A DNA stretch of 64,000 nt from assembly GCA_028551475.1 (NCBI GenBank), contig CM052362.1, positions 22,922,021 through 22,986,020 on the forward strand, in the 5' to 3' direction. The position numbers and the translations under genes are program-made. This DNA is from Casuarina equisetifolia (lineage: Eukaryota; Streptophyta; Magnoliopsida; Fagales; Casuarinaceae). The notes beneath the pieces were generated by a model that was not told where the DNA came from, ran no database searches, and saw nothing but the letters and a program-made list of their open reading frames with translations. This document shows, piece after piece, positions 24,153 to 36,010 of this stretch (its first letter is position 1; the number at the start of each line of letters is the position of its first letter).

Positions 24153-25000
24153 TAAATAGTATCGATTGTTTTTTAATTTTTATTATCGCACTTTTTTAAT
24201 CCAATCTCTATATGAACCTGATATCCTCACCAGCAGTATGCAAATTCCATCAGGCCTTCCTTTACCGTTTTAAGAGGCATTAAACCATAGTATTTCTGCT
24301 TCTGTGCATTGTCTTAAGTTTTCTGTGATATTTTTTATGATATGGCTAATGTTAAGCCAGGTCCTTCTTGAAGCGGCTTCGGGGATAATAAGAAAAATAT
24401 CATTGATTTTGGTTTGTAAAAGTATTAAATTTATGTAAATGTATTACCTTTTTTTTTTTTCCCTCAAATTTGCTATTTTATCCTGCTGTCCTTCAAAACA
24501 TTCATAAAACTTTTACAACATAATGTATAAAATGCGTGAGGCAAGAACAAAAAAATTGTTAAATTTTTATTTTTTGATCAAATCGACCTATTTGTTAATC
24601 AAGAAAAATAAACAAAGAAAAACTAAAGTTAAAAAAAAAGAAGCAAATAATGAGAAAAATATAATGTTTAACTATTGAAAGGAGAGCTTTATTTTGAAAA
24701 GGTCGTTTCGCTCCAACTTGCCTTGACGAGTAGGTTAGGTTGTATGACTGATAAATTTAATTACTAACATTGCTTTTAATTTTTTCTAATATGTTTTTTT
24801 TCGTTCTTTTGTTTTAAAAGATAAGGTACAAATGTTATGTACTAAAATATGATAGGTTTATGTAGAGTCTTATCAAATTTTTCCACAAACATACTAATGT
24901 AGTAGGTTATATTCTCATATATTAGAAAGACAAATGGAGTGATGTAGCCATATAAGGGGTTTGACTACTTTGTTCATTAAGTTGATTTTTTGGATTGAAA
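24153..25000 (+). repeat. GT51 downstream sequence, source of a duplicated segment
   Basis: AT-rich sequence after the GT51 stop. It matches 32940-33740 in order, with the same landmarks (ctttttaatccaatctc, gcggcttcggggataataag, tacaaatgttatgtactaaaata), and the first 160 bases also match 29445-29640. No gene here. Confidence 0.65.
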
Positions 25001-25640
25001 CCTAAGTTTATGACAAGTGGTGTTAGAGTTAAATTGTTGTCATCTCTTAGTGTAGGAGTAAGTAATGGGTCTATCCAATGGCGCTTGTGACAACTACTAA
25101 TGTTAAGTAGTCAGCCTACCCAATGGCATTAAAGCCTCAATTCCTATGATTGAAATAGATATTCAAGACAGATATAAGAAAATAAGACAGATATTGCAAT
25201 AATGAGGAGAGTTAGAAGCAAGATAATTGTGAGAAAATAACAACAATAACAGAGAGAATAAAAGAAGCAAGTACGAAGAAACTTAAGAAAGCTCGTGGTT
25301 GCTTTCTTCTAGATTATATCCTACTATGCCATTATATAGGCGGCTGAGTTACAAAAGACAAAAGTGCAAGTTGCTCGGTAACAGATGCAACTTGCGGAAA
25401 ACTTGTCTTCTACACAAGTGGTTCTGCAAAACCATAAGCGTGAGTCCTTTCAACAAGAGGGCCCGCACTCCTCTAGCTTTTCAGAACACCCCTCTAGCTT
25501 TTCATCCCGATGTGCTGAACCCACTGAGTATTTCTTCAAGATCAACGTCGGCTCCTACACCATAGGTTTTTGTGTCTAGATGCTCGTTGCCTTCCAAATC
25601 CAGCCAAGAGAGAGCAGCCGCATCTTCATAATTTTAATTT
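25000..25640 (-). mobile_element. Probable LTR end and leader of a decayed retroelement, minus strand
   Basis: Read on the minus strand there is a gcctatataatgg TATA-like site near 25340, a pyrimidine-rich stretch, then a 200-bp leader ending in tctaacaccacttg near 25025, which resembles a primer-binding site for initiator tRNA-Met with substitutions. No coding interior follows. The call rests on this promoter-plus-leader layout only. Confidence 0.3.
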
Positions 25641-25716
25641 TAATTTTTTTTTTACAAACTTATCAGTGGTGAGGTTCATTTCTTGGGCAGCATATAAAGG
25701 GAAGTCCTCTTCCATT

Positions 25717-26060
25717 TCAAAGTGGATAGTCAGTTAGCTCAACGTTGAAGTCTTGGACTTGGAGCGGTCTAGGGGGCAATGGCTCTTCTTTCACTTGAAC
25801 ATGTGATTGTATCATAGGCAGTAACTCTGGAAACACATCGGGACTGAAATCAACCTGCTCATGTTGCATGGCTGGTTCCTGCACTAAACGTGTTGATGAC
25901 TCAAATCTCAAAGGCCTTGAACACCCAACTTTTGCGTGAAATGCTTCTTTCTCTTCCGCGTAATAGGACTGGACAATATTAAGATAACTGTCTGGTGGAC
26001 AAGGGAGGTGAGGTCCCGGTGTAGAAACATCAAAAGGTGAACATGACCATTCAAACCATG
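25717..26060 (-). pseudogene. Unidentified coding-like ORF, 3' part
   Basis: The minus strand is open from the solo LTR edge at about 26060 down to a TGA at 25717-25719 (about 113 codons). The composition looks protein-like (Pro/Glu/Phe-rich, for example FDVSTPGPHLPCPPDSYLN and EEPLPPRPLQVQDFNVE). I do not recognise the family. The other half of the frame continues at 27343 beyond the solo LTR, one base out of phase. It may be an extra ORF of a retroelement or the last exon of a host gene; evidence is too thin to choose. Confidence 0.35.
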
Positions 26061-26065
26061 GTAAT

Positions 26066-27337
26066 TGATAACTCTATTTTTATAGAGTTATTTTACCTAT
26101 TTTTTAGGCAATAAATAATACAATGCTTATGAGAAAATATTTGAACTCCTCTTATTTATTTGAATTTGTCTTGTTTTTGTAGCACAAGGAGGCAAGGAGA
26201 AAATGGATGAACATGGAGAACCTGATGCTTATTGTGTGACAAAATTGTAATATCAAGATCAAAAGAGTCAAGATGGGCTTGAGCTTTGGATAATTGTTAT
26301 TAGATTTTCTATTGTTATTGGATTTTCTATTTAAATAGAAAACCCAGTCATGTTAGAAATTTAAGTCTCAATTAATTTAGGAGTTCAAAACCTAATTATT
26401 TTAGATCTCTAAAACCTAATTGTTTTAGGTTTCTAAAACCTAATTCTACTAGGATAGGAGATAGGTCTAAACCTAAACCCTATTTAAGAGAAGAGAAGAG
26501 GCAAAAGAAGAGAGAGGGGGAAATTGAGCACAACTCAAGAAAGAAGCCAAGAATTCAAAGTTTTCTTGAAGAGAAGACAAAAAGGGTGACAAACTTCTTG
26601 TTCTTGGATTCAAGATGCCTTCTTTATTTCTTATTACCATTCTTCCTCATTATTTCTTTATGTTTTAGTTTATTTTTGTTAGAGCTACGATGTAACCTAA
26701 TTATGATGGTATGAATCTTATGATTATTATGTTTTGCAAGATATTTTATTTATGTGAAGTTACATATTACGGAGTTTAATACTTTTAGGTGATTAGCTAC
26801 CACTTAGATAACTTGATTTGCATGTTAAAGACCGACAGGAAATAGCATGCAGTTGCTTCTTGTAATATGTAACCATAAATTAAATATGGATAGACATATA
26901 CCATATTGTTTGTGTGACTTTTGGTGTAAACTGAGAATATTCATAGATCCTAATGCATTTGGTTTGTTTCAATTCACATATAGAGATATAGTGAATTAAT
27001 AAACTAAGTAGGTTTGCTATACCTAGACATAGGATAGTAAATAAATTAGAAAATTCCGCCATCACATAGATATTATCTCTCTTGCAAGCATAAATAATCA
27101 ATATTAGTACCTAGTAATTATGGTGAAGTCATATGCTCTAACATATTTCTTTTATTAAGTTTTCTTAGACTTAGTTAATCTATCATTCATCAATTTGGTT
27201 TGCTAGATAAATTCTAGGAGTTATTCACCGTTAGTAATTAATTGGTCTAGTAATCATCAATCTCTGTGGGACAATATCTTTCTTATCATTATATTACTTG
27301 TTCGACATGTTCACTTGTATTTAGATTTCACCGAACA
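26066..27337 (+). mobile_element. Solo LTR with 5-bp target-site duplication gtaat
   Basis: Starts TGATAACTCTATTTTTATAG and ends CACCGAACA, flanked by gtaat at 26061-26065 and gtaat at 27338-27342. Length 1272 bp. Contains a TATA-like ccctatttaagag near 26484 and the LTR-tail motif ctctgtgggacaatatc near 27262, a motif I recall from Ty3/gypsy Athila/Tat LTRs. No second LTR or coding region adjoins it, so it is a recombination product of a full element. It lies inside a coding-like minus-strand frame. Confidence 0.8.
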
Positions 27338-27342
27338 GTAAT

Positions 27343-27480
27343 CATCTTGTGGAAGATACCTTGGAGTTATTTCTTGAGATGAAGTATCATCAATGGTGGT
27401 ACATAATCCTGAGTCCTCAAAGGAGGTAGTAACTCCATAAGAGACAAATGAATATGTTGTTAAAATGCCAATATTGCTAA
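27343..27480 (-). pseudogene. Unidentified coding-like ORF, 5' part
   Basis: Minus-strand open sequence reading VSYGVTTSFEDSGLCTTIDD then SSQEITPRYLPQDDY up to the edge of the solo LTR. If the LTR and one copy of its target duplication are ignored, the frame is one base off from that at 25717-26060. So the locus has a small indel as well as the insertion. Family not recognised. Confidence 0.35.
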
Positions 27481-28020
27481 TTGTTGAAGTCCCACATCGG
27501 ATGCAAAAGAGGACCTGGGCTGCATATATGTGGGGTGATACCACCAACAATTGCCGTCTGATTTTGGTTAGGATAGAGTCGCTTTTCAACACTAATTGTG
27601 TACAAGTAACCTACCACCCCCTTCATAGAATAGGCTCAATTTGTCCCTACTGAACCAGTGGCCAGCCACAGTAGGGAAAGAATGCCCGGAGGCACTCAAA
27701 AGGTCGGCTGGAATGTGTAAAGATAGATCTAGGGTATACAAAACCGAAGCTGGCCTTCCCTTAGCCACCTCACCGCAAGGCCACCTAGGCGTTGTTGGTG
27801 GTATGTCTGAAGTCAACAACTAAATTGAATGGCCTTCATACAAGTAGATCGGCTTCCTCCGATCTTGTCTACGGCTGGAGTCGAGTGGTTTGCCGCTGGG
27901 CAGCTTTGATCGGAGAAAGAATGGGGAAACAAGTGGCTGTTTTTTGAACTAATGCTTTCTGATTTGGGTCCCTTTGGATGGGGAGCCTCCTCCTCTATTG
28001 ATAGAATTCTGGTAGGCTAA
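27481..28020 (+). mobile_element. Possible LTR/TRIM-type fragment
   Basis: Begins tgttgaagtcccacatcgg, the stereotyped start of several plant LTR and TRIM families, followed by non-coding sequence of higher GC than the surroundings. The far end and a target duplication could not be fixed, so the right boundary is arbitrary. Confidence 0.3.
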
Positions 28021-28690
28021 AGTGTTAAGTTTCTACTAAATTAGTAAAGATAAATATATAAATTAACTATTATGTTCATGTTGTTGATGGTTAATAGGTT
28101 TTCTTATTAGTTCGTAAAGTTCCCTTGGTGTTAGTATAAAAAAAATGCTATGAAAAAAACCAAGTTATGAGAATGAAAGTAAGGGTAAAACACAAAACAG
28201 TTTTTATTTGTGAGTTAACTAATTTTGTGTATATTGTAATTCTCTTTCATCATAGTTAAGAATTGTTTCTTAAGTTGAGAATGTGAGAATATTTTGAATT
28301 TTATAATTTTTATATGTATTTTCTTAATTGATATTTTCTTTATATGTGTAATGAGATTCTAACAATTTTATGAACTTGAGAATCATAGATTTTTAACATA
28401 AAGGTAACGGTGAAAGGCAAGTTAGCCTTCTTTTCAACTTTTTCGTTTATACCTGTATTTTTTTTCTCTTTGAGGAAATCTCACATATTTCTTAAAGTTT
28501 AACCCTGAAATAACTATGCATGGTCTTTTAGGCATTTTTATATTTTGGTCAAACCCTTGCACAACTCTGTTTGACCGTGGCTTTGGAGACCTTTCCAACA
28601 GTCAAAATGTGAGTGAGGTGTATATTTTATTGAGCACGGCAAGTTGGTTGCACGATTCCCACTGCATTCATCAATTGTGGCTTTGGTCAA
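28020..28690. other. AT-rich spacer with partial dioxygenase-flank repeat
   Basis: No gene. The end of the segment (28620-28680) and 28745-28803 are two near-copies of a block reading gagcacggc-agttggtt-cacga, which also occurs in the downstream flank of the dioxygenase genes near 30962, 35887, 53370 and 57252. Confidence 0.4.
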
Positions 28691-28799
28691 CTCTTGCGTC
28701 TCTTGGAGCCCTTTCCACTTGATGATTGTCTTTGATACCAAATATTAGGTACATATTTTATAGAGCACGGCCAGTTGGTTTCACGACAGCCACTGCATT

Positions 28800-29640
28800 C
28801 GTCAAGACCGATGAACAAAATAAGCCCGATCTGATTATTTGCCACTTTCTTCTTTCTCTTTTCCTCCTCTCTCCAAACCATGGTATGCAACGATGTGAAC
28901 CGAATCAATTTAGATTCACTCCCTAAACAAACTGTTTCCTTTCCTTTTCTTTATTTTTCTTTTCTTCTTTTGTTAGAGTTTGTCTCACATCAGTCTCAGA
29001 TGTTAAGTTCCTCGATTTTATTAGTAGTGTTATTCTTACCCTTTACAAGGTTTTTTAAGAGGATTAAGCCTGCTTCTTATATGATATGTGTGGGTATATC
29101 TTCACGTTTGTCCTTGGCAGGCTGCATTAGGTTCGCTTCTTATATCCTTTGTCCTTCTTAAATTGATTTTATTATGTAAAGAAACTACTAAATTGCACTC
29201 TTTTTCTTAGCCTTTTCCTTACTGTACTTGACTTAAAAATAGTCTGTCGAATATTTTGTTTGACTTTCACCTTAGGAACTTGAGGCGTCCAACAAACTCA
29301 ACCAAGGAACGGCCTCAATTTTGAAGGACGTACGGGACTGGGAAAAAGAGAGCCGGAGGCGTGAAGCATGGGAAGATATGGAAACCTGGTCGATTAAGGT
29401 GATTGTACATTCTGGTTGCAGGGGAAAAAGATGTTTCCAAGGTAGTATAGATTTTATAGATTGTCTTTTAATTTTTGAGATCCTACGTTATTAAACTAAA
29501 TTCTATATGACCCGGATATCCTCATCATAAATATGCTCATTCAGGTATTTATTCTTCTTTACTATTTTACCATTTTAACAGGCATCAAACCTTAGTATTT
29601 CTTCTTTCGTGCATCGTCTTAAGTTTTCAGTAACATCATG
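28800..29640 (+). pseudogene. Duplicated GT51 3' end (part of intron 4 and exon 5), copy 2
   Basis: 28824-28970 matches GT51 intron 4 at about 23240-23420. 29176-29640 matches 23863-24310, including the exon 5 acceptor (cttag at 29275) and the frame from 29276: EASNKLNQGTASILKD, DWEKESRRREAWEDMET. The end of the exon has an internal deletion relative to the parent, and its stop context differs. No exons 1-4 accompany it, so this is a fragment. Confidence 0.7.
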
Positions 29641-29649
29641 TTGTCAAAT

Positions 29650-31071
29650 AGCAAAAACATTTTTAATAGGCTACTGGGCATTGAATTCGAATCGAATTTA
29701 TCAGTTTGTTGTCACATCTGATCCGTTGATCCGGAAGTTGACCTGTCATCCACATGCCGAAGATCATTGAAGATCATTGAAGATCATTGGTGAGCTTTTT
29801 TGTCAAACACTGTGTCAGAAGCCATGTGCTCCAACTTGGAGCATTTCCAGATCCCAAGGTTGCTGCGTCCGCAATCTAAATATTTTAAGATTTCAACGTC
29901 GAGGAATTACATATTTAATTTACAAAAGACAAGAATATATTTATATATAAAGGATAGGAGAAAACAGCGTTCTTTTTAAATGTGAGAAAACATTGATTAC
30001 ATTGATTGAGAACGCGTACCTGCCTCAGATGAGACAAGATTTTATCGAAGCCAATCAACTAACACGCTATATTTTATATTTGGCATTGAATTCTGCACCA
30101 ACCACTAGTACCCCAGATGAAATCTGATTTTATTCTCAAAGGTACCAATCATTAGTAAGTACCTCACGTAAAACATGATTCTGGAAGCCACTCGACTATA
30201 CAATCTACCTATTATGTTTGGCTTGAGTTCTCCACCAACCATTAGTGATTGGAGCCAAGAAACAGGTTAACACCACGGTGAATCTAAATATTTAAGATTT
30301 CATGAAGCAATTATTTAACGTTTTAGAGTGAAAATTAATAAGGCTATATTAGCCTACTTAGATTATCTTAAATATATTTTAAGTATATCTTATGAATATT
30401 TTAAAATTAATCCTTTATGTATTAATAAATATTCCTAGTAGTTGTTTGTTAGAATTCTTAACAGGACTTAGTTAAGATTTTTTTTTATGTTAGTTTAAAA
30501 AGAAAAAATCATTAAAAAACCTAGAGGGTTGAAAAGAGGACTGCACCTTTTGAGGAACGGCAACCATAAAGTATTACTTTGTATAATAGCCGCTAGTTAG
30601 GAGAAAATTCATATATCCATACTAAAGATGCAACCTTATGAGGGAGCTGTTATGAGTATTAAGAACCATTGTAAGAGAGCTGTGAAATCGGTCTTGTAGT
30701 TAGAATTTTTGTATTCTCTTGCAGAACTGTCACAAAATGAGAAAAGGCTAGTAACTAAGCTAATTATGATAGATGTAAGACATTGCATTGATCTAAATCA
30801 CTTTAAATTTTGATACAGCTCCTAATGCTTTTTACCACAACAAGAGAGTTTGACTGCGGCTTCGATGGAGAAAAATAATTGATATGGTAGTCATTTGTGA
30901 GTAAGCACTCAATAATATCATTTAAAATCCAGCGACAAAAACAAAACAGGAGGACTTGGTGGAGTCACGGCCAGCGGGTTCTACGTGACCGACCGCATTT
31001 ATTATGAATCAAATACTGAAATTATAATCAAACGTCACTGCAAGGCGACATTGGAGCTCGAGAAACTTGTA
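29650..31071. repeat. Downstream flank of dioxygenase copy A, part of the amplified cassette
   Basis: Non-coding. Blocks recur at 34150-36010, 52920-53475 and 57060-57278: ctgtcatccacat-ccgaagatc, taagatttcaacgtcga-gaa, caacaagagagtttgac, aagcactcaataatat and gagtcacggccag. Their shared order with the dioxygenase exons shows that gene plus flank was copied as a unit. A short triple repeat of gaagatcatt is at 29759-29787. Confidence 0.6.
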
Positions 31072-32393
31072 TCACTGTGGGAGCTTATTAAATTTACGGT
31101 AGCGAAACTCCCCATAGGTTTTTGTTGAATATTTGGCTGGATTTTGATCGTCCGTAAGCGCTGGAACTGGCCCTATGGTGGTCTCCTGTGGGGGTACAAC
31201 AAATACCGCCCATGACATGCGAGTACGTTCCTTGTTCACCAAACTCCTGTGAAGAACACTCTTGTATTTACCGTTGCTCAGCACCTGCAACAAAAATCTA
31301 GTGAGTGGGACGACAAAGGAATAAACCAGAACTGTGTTGCTAACTCCTGTTGTTTCTTGCAATAACGTTTTCGTATACAACAGTAGTACTACGTCAGTCT
31401 GGGCAAGAAAGGGAGTATATTTACCTCGATCTGATCACCAACATGGACGAAAAGTGCATCTTGCAAATAGTTGACAGCAACCCAATCACCGTCTCTGGAA
31501 ACCTCAAGGCCTGGGACGTCGTTGGGAACGAGTAATGTGAGGGCGGACATGTCAGTATGAGGTCCAACTCCTAGAGCCATTTCAGGTTGTGGGCAAGGTG
31601 GGTAAAAGTTTATTTTCATCTCCAGCTCTATATCCTCGTCTCCTAAACTGGACTTCAAAGCCTTCCCTTCCAAACCTAGCGCCTCCGAAAGCAGCTGCAA
31701 TAGCTTGTCTGTTACTCTTAACATCTCTTTGTTATATTCTTCAGTGATTTCCCTATTCAAGTATGGATGATATCAGTTATTATATCAGCAAATAATCGCA
31801 TGCCTGCGGTACATCTTTCGGATACGAAAAAAAAAGAGCAAAAATGGGACATCAAAGTAAGAGATCTCAAAGGTATCGATGTTGTATTTTCGCATAGACT
31901 TTGTGAGGAGAAGGGCAGTGAGAAGGGTCAACAGATACCTGTAAGCAGGAGGATTTTTGGGCCATACGTCGAGATTGACCTTGTGAGGAGGAGCCATCAT
32001 GTGGAAGAAATAGTCTATCCACTCTAGTTTTTCCTCGAGGTTTTTCGTCATCTTTGTGCCATACCCTTCGAATTTTCCACTCGCAGCGTCGTTGGCATAG
32101 GCCTCCTTTTCCTTTTGTGGGAGGCCAAAGAACTCCTGCCCTACGTCCTGCAGCTGTTGGATCAAAGATGGTGATATGCCGTGATCGGTAAGGAGGAAGA
32201 ACCCCCAATCATGGCAGGCCTTGTCCACTTCTTTCACGAGGACATCATGCGGCTGGGAGAGTGAGATGACAGGCACTTCGACCCCCTGCACGGCCTTGGT
32301 GTTCTCCGGGCGCTCGTGGGCTGGTCGGATGAACTGCTCAGGCAGTTCTTTGAGCCCGCCAAAAGCCAAGGCCTGCACTCTCTCAATATCCAT
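31072..32393 (-). CDS. FLS: Flavonol synthase-like 2-oxoglutarate/Fe(II) dioxygenase, copy A
   Basis: Three exons: 32393-31939, 31752-31425, 31284-31072; GT-AG introns, joined length 996 nt, 331 aa, no stop. Flavonol synthase desaturates dihydroflavonols in flavonoid synthesis using Fe(II), O2 and 2-oxoglutarate; length fits (about 335 aa). Seen: DIOX N-terminal region (DKACHDWGFFLLTDHGI), iron ligands H217 and D219 in GPHTDMSALTLLVP and H273 in SVLHRSLVNKERTRMSW, with R283-x-S285 for 2-oxoglutarate. PEQFIRPAHERPE, CPQPEMAL and SALTLLVP resemble motifs used to tell flavonol synthases from anthocyanidin synthases. Exact substrate is inferred; a related DOXC-class activity is possible. Flanked by duplicated GT51 fragments on both sides. 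Confidence 0.87.
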
Positions 32394-32780
32394 TGTGTTC
32401 CTTTGTGAAAAATATAGCTCAGGGCGTTGCTCGAAGCCAATTTGAGTATCACCATGTTCCGTGGTTGCATATTTATTCTTGGTTCCTCCTAATGGTAGGT
32501 TTATCTACCTGAGGCTGCATCTTTTCCTTGAGATGCATCTACCATTCAACCGTTGAATAGGAGGGAAGGATTGAGAAACCACATGACTTTTCTGGGAGAA
32601 AATTTGATTCTATAACAATGTGAACTATTTCACAATAGAAAATAATAACAAGCTGGATTAATCTCAATAGAAACAATGAAGGAACTGAAAGAATAAGATT
32701 TCTCGGTAATTTCAATAACCTTAAACAATACTAGAGAACAATGAAAACATTCGGATGGGGGACCTGAAATCTTTTTCGGC
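32394..32780 (-). promoter_or_regulatory. 5' flank of dioxygenase copy A
   Basis: About 390 bp between the ATG and the GT51-derived segment; part (32490-32600) matches the 5' flank of copy B near 54790-54910. No confident TATA box. The promoter of copy A must be within this or reach into the GT51 fragment. Confidence 0.4.
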
Positions 32781-32789
32781 CTTATGGGG

Positions 32790-33740
32790 GCCCGTCCAAC
32801 AAACTCAACTTTAACGAAAATATGGGACAGGGAAAAAAAGACCTGGGACACGTGAAGCATGGACCATTAAGGTGAAGTTAATTGGCCATGGCTCTTCAGC
32901 AAAACATTCCGGTTGTAGTGAAAAATGGATGTTTCCTAGGTAGTGCATTGTAAGGATTGTCTTTTAATTTTTATTATTGCACTTTGTAAAACCAATCTCT
33001 TTATAAACCACATGTCCCCACCAACAGTATGCTAATTCCACCAAGTCTTTCTTTACCATTTTAATGGGTGTTAAACCATAGTATTTCTGCTTCATTGCAT
33101 CGTCTTTTCTGTGATATTTTCTATGATATGGCTATTGTTAAACCATGTCTTAGTTGAAGCGGCTTCGGGGATAATAAGAATAAATATCATTTGGTTATGG
33201 TTTGTAAAAGCATTAAATTTGATGTAGATATTTTTTCTTTTTCTTTTTCTCAAATTTTGTATTTTATTCTGCTATCCTTCAAAAACATTCATAAAACTTT
33301 TAAAACATAGAATCATAAAATGTGTATTAGCAACCCCCCCCCCCCCCCCAAAAAAAAAAAAAAAGAAAATTATTTAGTGTGCACTTTTATCATATCAACC
33401 TATTTTGTTAATCAAGAAAAACTAAAGTTGAAAAAATAAAAAATAAAACAGATAATGAGAAAATTATGTGTTGAAAGGAGAGCTTTATTTTCAAAACATT
33501 ATTTTGAAAATTATGTGTTTCCTTGCAACTTGCTTGACAAGAACTTTGGGTTGCATGATTGATTAATATAGATAGTCATCCATTACGTTTTCTTTTTTTG
33601 CTACTAACATTCCTTTTAATTTTTTCTAATATGTTTTTGCTCGGTCAATTGTTTTAACATATAAGGTACAAATGTTATGTACTAAAATACCATCGTTTAT
33701 ATGAAGAATCTCATCAGTTTTTTTTCACAAATACACTAGA
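32790..33740 (+). pseudogene. Duplicated GT51 exon 5 remnant plus 3' flank, copy 3
   Basis: 32793-32945 matches GT51 exon 5 (gtccaacaaactcaac, aaaatatgggacagggaaaa, aagtgaagttaattggccatgg) but with internal deletions that break the frame. 32946-33740 follows the downstream sequence of the parent at 24153-24930. Fragment only, immediately upstream of dioxygenase copy A. Confidence 0.7.
33334..33364. repeat. Poly-C/poly-A tract
   Basis: Sixteen C followed by about fifteen A, at the place where the parent segment near 24530 lacks the C run. Probably unstable, and a place where assembly length may be wrong. Confidence 0.85.
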
Positions 33741-33764
33741 CTATATGACAAAAGTTAGAAATAT

Positions 33765-33862
33765 ACGAAGAACTCCGGCCCTACCTCCTGCAGTCATTGG
33801 ATCAAGTGGGTGATATGCCGAATCATGACTGGCCTTGTCCATTTCTTTGACGAGTACATCAA
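33765..33862 (-). pseudogene. Fragment of dioxygenase exon 1
   Basis: Plus-strand agaactccggccctacctcc, cattggatcaa, ggtgatatgccg and aatcatgactggccttgtcc match exon 1 of copies A and B (near 32128-32245) in order, with an internal deletion. Too short and broken to code. It abuts the end of the GT51 copy 3 segment. Confidence 0.7.
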
Positions 33863-33964
33863 GATATTCTATTTTTTCGATTTTATATTAATTCATAAAT
33901 ACATCAAGATATTTTATTTATTTAATTTTGTATTAATTCATCAATGTATCAAGATATTTTATTT

Positions 33965-36010
33965 ATTCACTGCGCTTTCAATTCGAGCCGAATCTAGCAG
34001 TGAAGTGACATTACCTGTCATCCACATCCCGAAGATCTTTTGAAGATCATTAGTAAGCATTTTGTATAACTAAATTAATATATATATATACATACATATT
34101 TTTTTAATAAAAATCATCAGGTTTCCACCGATTGGATCAGTATTTTGGAATTGAATAGGTCACTGGGCATTGAATTCGAACCGGACCCGGCAGTTTCAAG
34201 TGACATATGACGTGTCATCCACATCCCGAACATCATTGAAGATCACAGGTAAAAGCATTTTTGACAAAGAAAGTGTCAGAAGGCAGGCGCCCCAACGTTT
34301 ATCTTCAATTGTTTTATTAATTATTGTGTGGTCTATTTGTATGAGACATATTGGATCCATTATTGTTGAATATGAGACTGGCTAGTGTAGGCTAGTGCTT
34401 GCTGTATAGAACAGTGATGAGTTGGACTATATTGACAGCACACTTTGTATATGGCTAAGATCCCTCCTTTGCCTCTCACTATGTGCACTATGAGTCTACA
34501 TGTTGAGAAGATCATGTTGGTGGATTAAGAGGTGTTATATATATATGACCTTATTATTATATCATGAATAATAACACATCTTTATAAATATTGTGCACAG
34601 TACTATGAATAGTGACTGGTGCATAGTAACTCAATTTTTATATAATGAACACACGGATGGACGAAAAAAATGGTGGTGATAACTTTCTGTTGTGCAACGA
34701 ACACCTTCCCACGATCTTGTAGACAGAGGCTCCTCATCAGCTAGTGAAACTGAGAGAACAAGGGAGTAAATCCGGCCATTATCTTTGATAAAATGAATTA
34801 TCCAGTGGCCAGAACGAATCCCAGAACAGGTATGTTCATTTTCCCTCTTAAACGTTGTGTTCTAAGATGAGAAGCAAGATCTTGATTTTGAGCTCGTTTG
34901 AGCTCGGTTTTTCCAACAGTAAGTACCTCATGTGAGACAAGATTTTATCGACGCCACTCGATGCGCAAGCTACCTTTTACGTTTGGCTTGAGTCTCCACC
35001 GACAATTAGTGATTGGAACCAAGAAGCAGGTTAGCACCGTCGTGAATGTAAATATCTCAAGATTTTAACGTGGATGAAGCAATTATTTAATGTTAAGTAA
35101 GAATTAGTGAGGTTAAATTATTTTATTTAAGATATATCCTAAATGTATTTTAGGTATATTATAAGAATATATTAAAAATTATTCTCTTTTATATTACTAA
35201 ATATTCCTAAGAATATCCAAGTAGAATTCCTAATAGTATTAAGCTATGGTTCTCTTTGTGTTAGTCTAAAAAGAAAAGAGTATAAGAAAACCTAAGGGGT
35301 TGAAAAGAGAGTTGTACTTTTTGAAAGTGGCAATGGAAGAATGTTGCTTTTAATAATAGTCACTGTTCAAGAAAGAATCAAGTATATAGATATTGAAGAC
35401 AAAAACTTTACGAGGAAGTTGTTATAAGTAAGAAGAACAATGGTATGAGAATTATGAGTGACTCTTGTAATCAATATTTTTAGATTTTGTTGAGAAAACT
35501 TAATAAAAGGATAAGGACTTGATAGTTTCTTCAATCACGGTAAAGATAGGATATTTAATTAGTCTAAATTACTTTAATCTTGTATCTCTTGTGTATTTAC
35601 AACTTGATATATACATCATATATTCATGCAATACGTTATTTATGACTTGATTTATACATGATATATTCATGCAATGGGTTGTCTTCCGCGGCATTCAATA
35701 AGTTTTTGACCTTCATTTGAAGAAAAAAAAAAAAGGATAACAGTGATTATCCGGGTAGTGCTTTTTACCTCGACAAGAGAGGTTAACTACGGTCTTCATT
35801 CAAAAAACTAAATGATATGGTATTTATTCAAGGAAGCACTCAACAATATTATTTAGAATCTAGTGGTAAAAGGAGAGTAGGAAAATTAGGTGGGCCTCGG
35901 CTAGTTGGTTACACATGACCGAAGACAATTATTATTATTTTTATTTTATGTATATGTGACCAGATGCAATTATTCCAAATACAAATACTAAAATTATAAT
36001 CAAACATCAT
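33965..36010. repeat. Dioxygenase downstream cassette, copy D
   Basis: Non-coding sequence sharing ordered blocks with 29650-31071 (cattgaattcgaaccgga at 34168, taccttttacgtttggcttgag at 34971, gcactcaacaatattattta at 35846, ggcctcggctagttgg near 35895). A related block also occurs at 33965-34060, so the left part is itself duplicated. 33860-33965 carries a threefold catcaagatattttatttat repeat. Confidence 0.55.

Noticed and set aside
29759..29787. Short array-like repeat gaagatcatt x3 considered as a CRISPR-like or regulatory array
   Set aside because: Three contiguous 10-bp units with no spacers; simple slippage in the duplicated flank.
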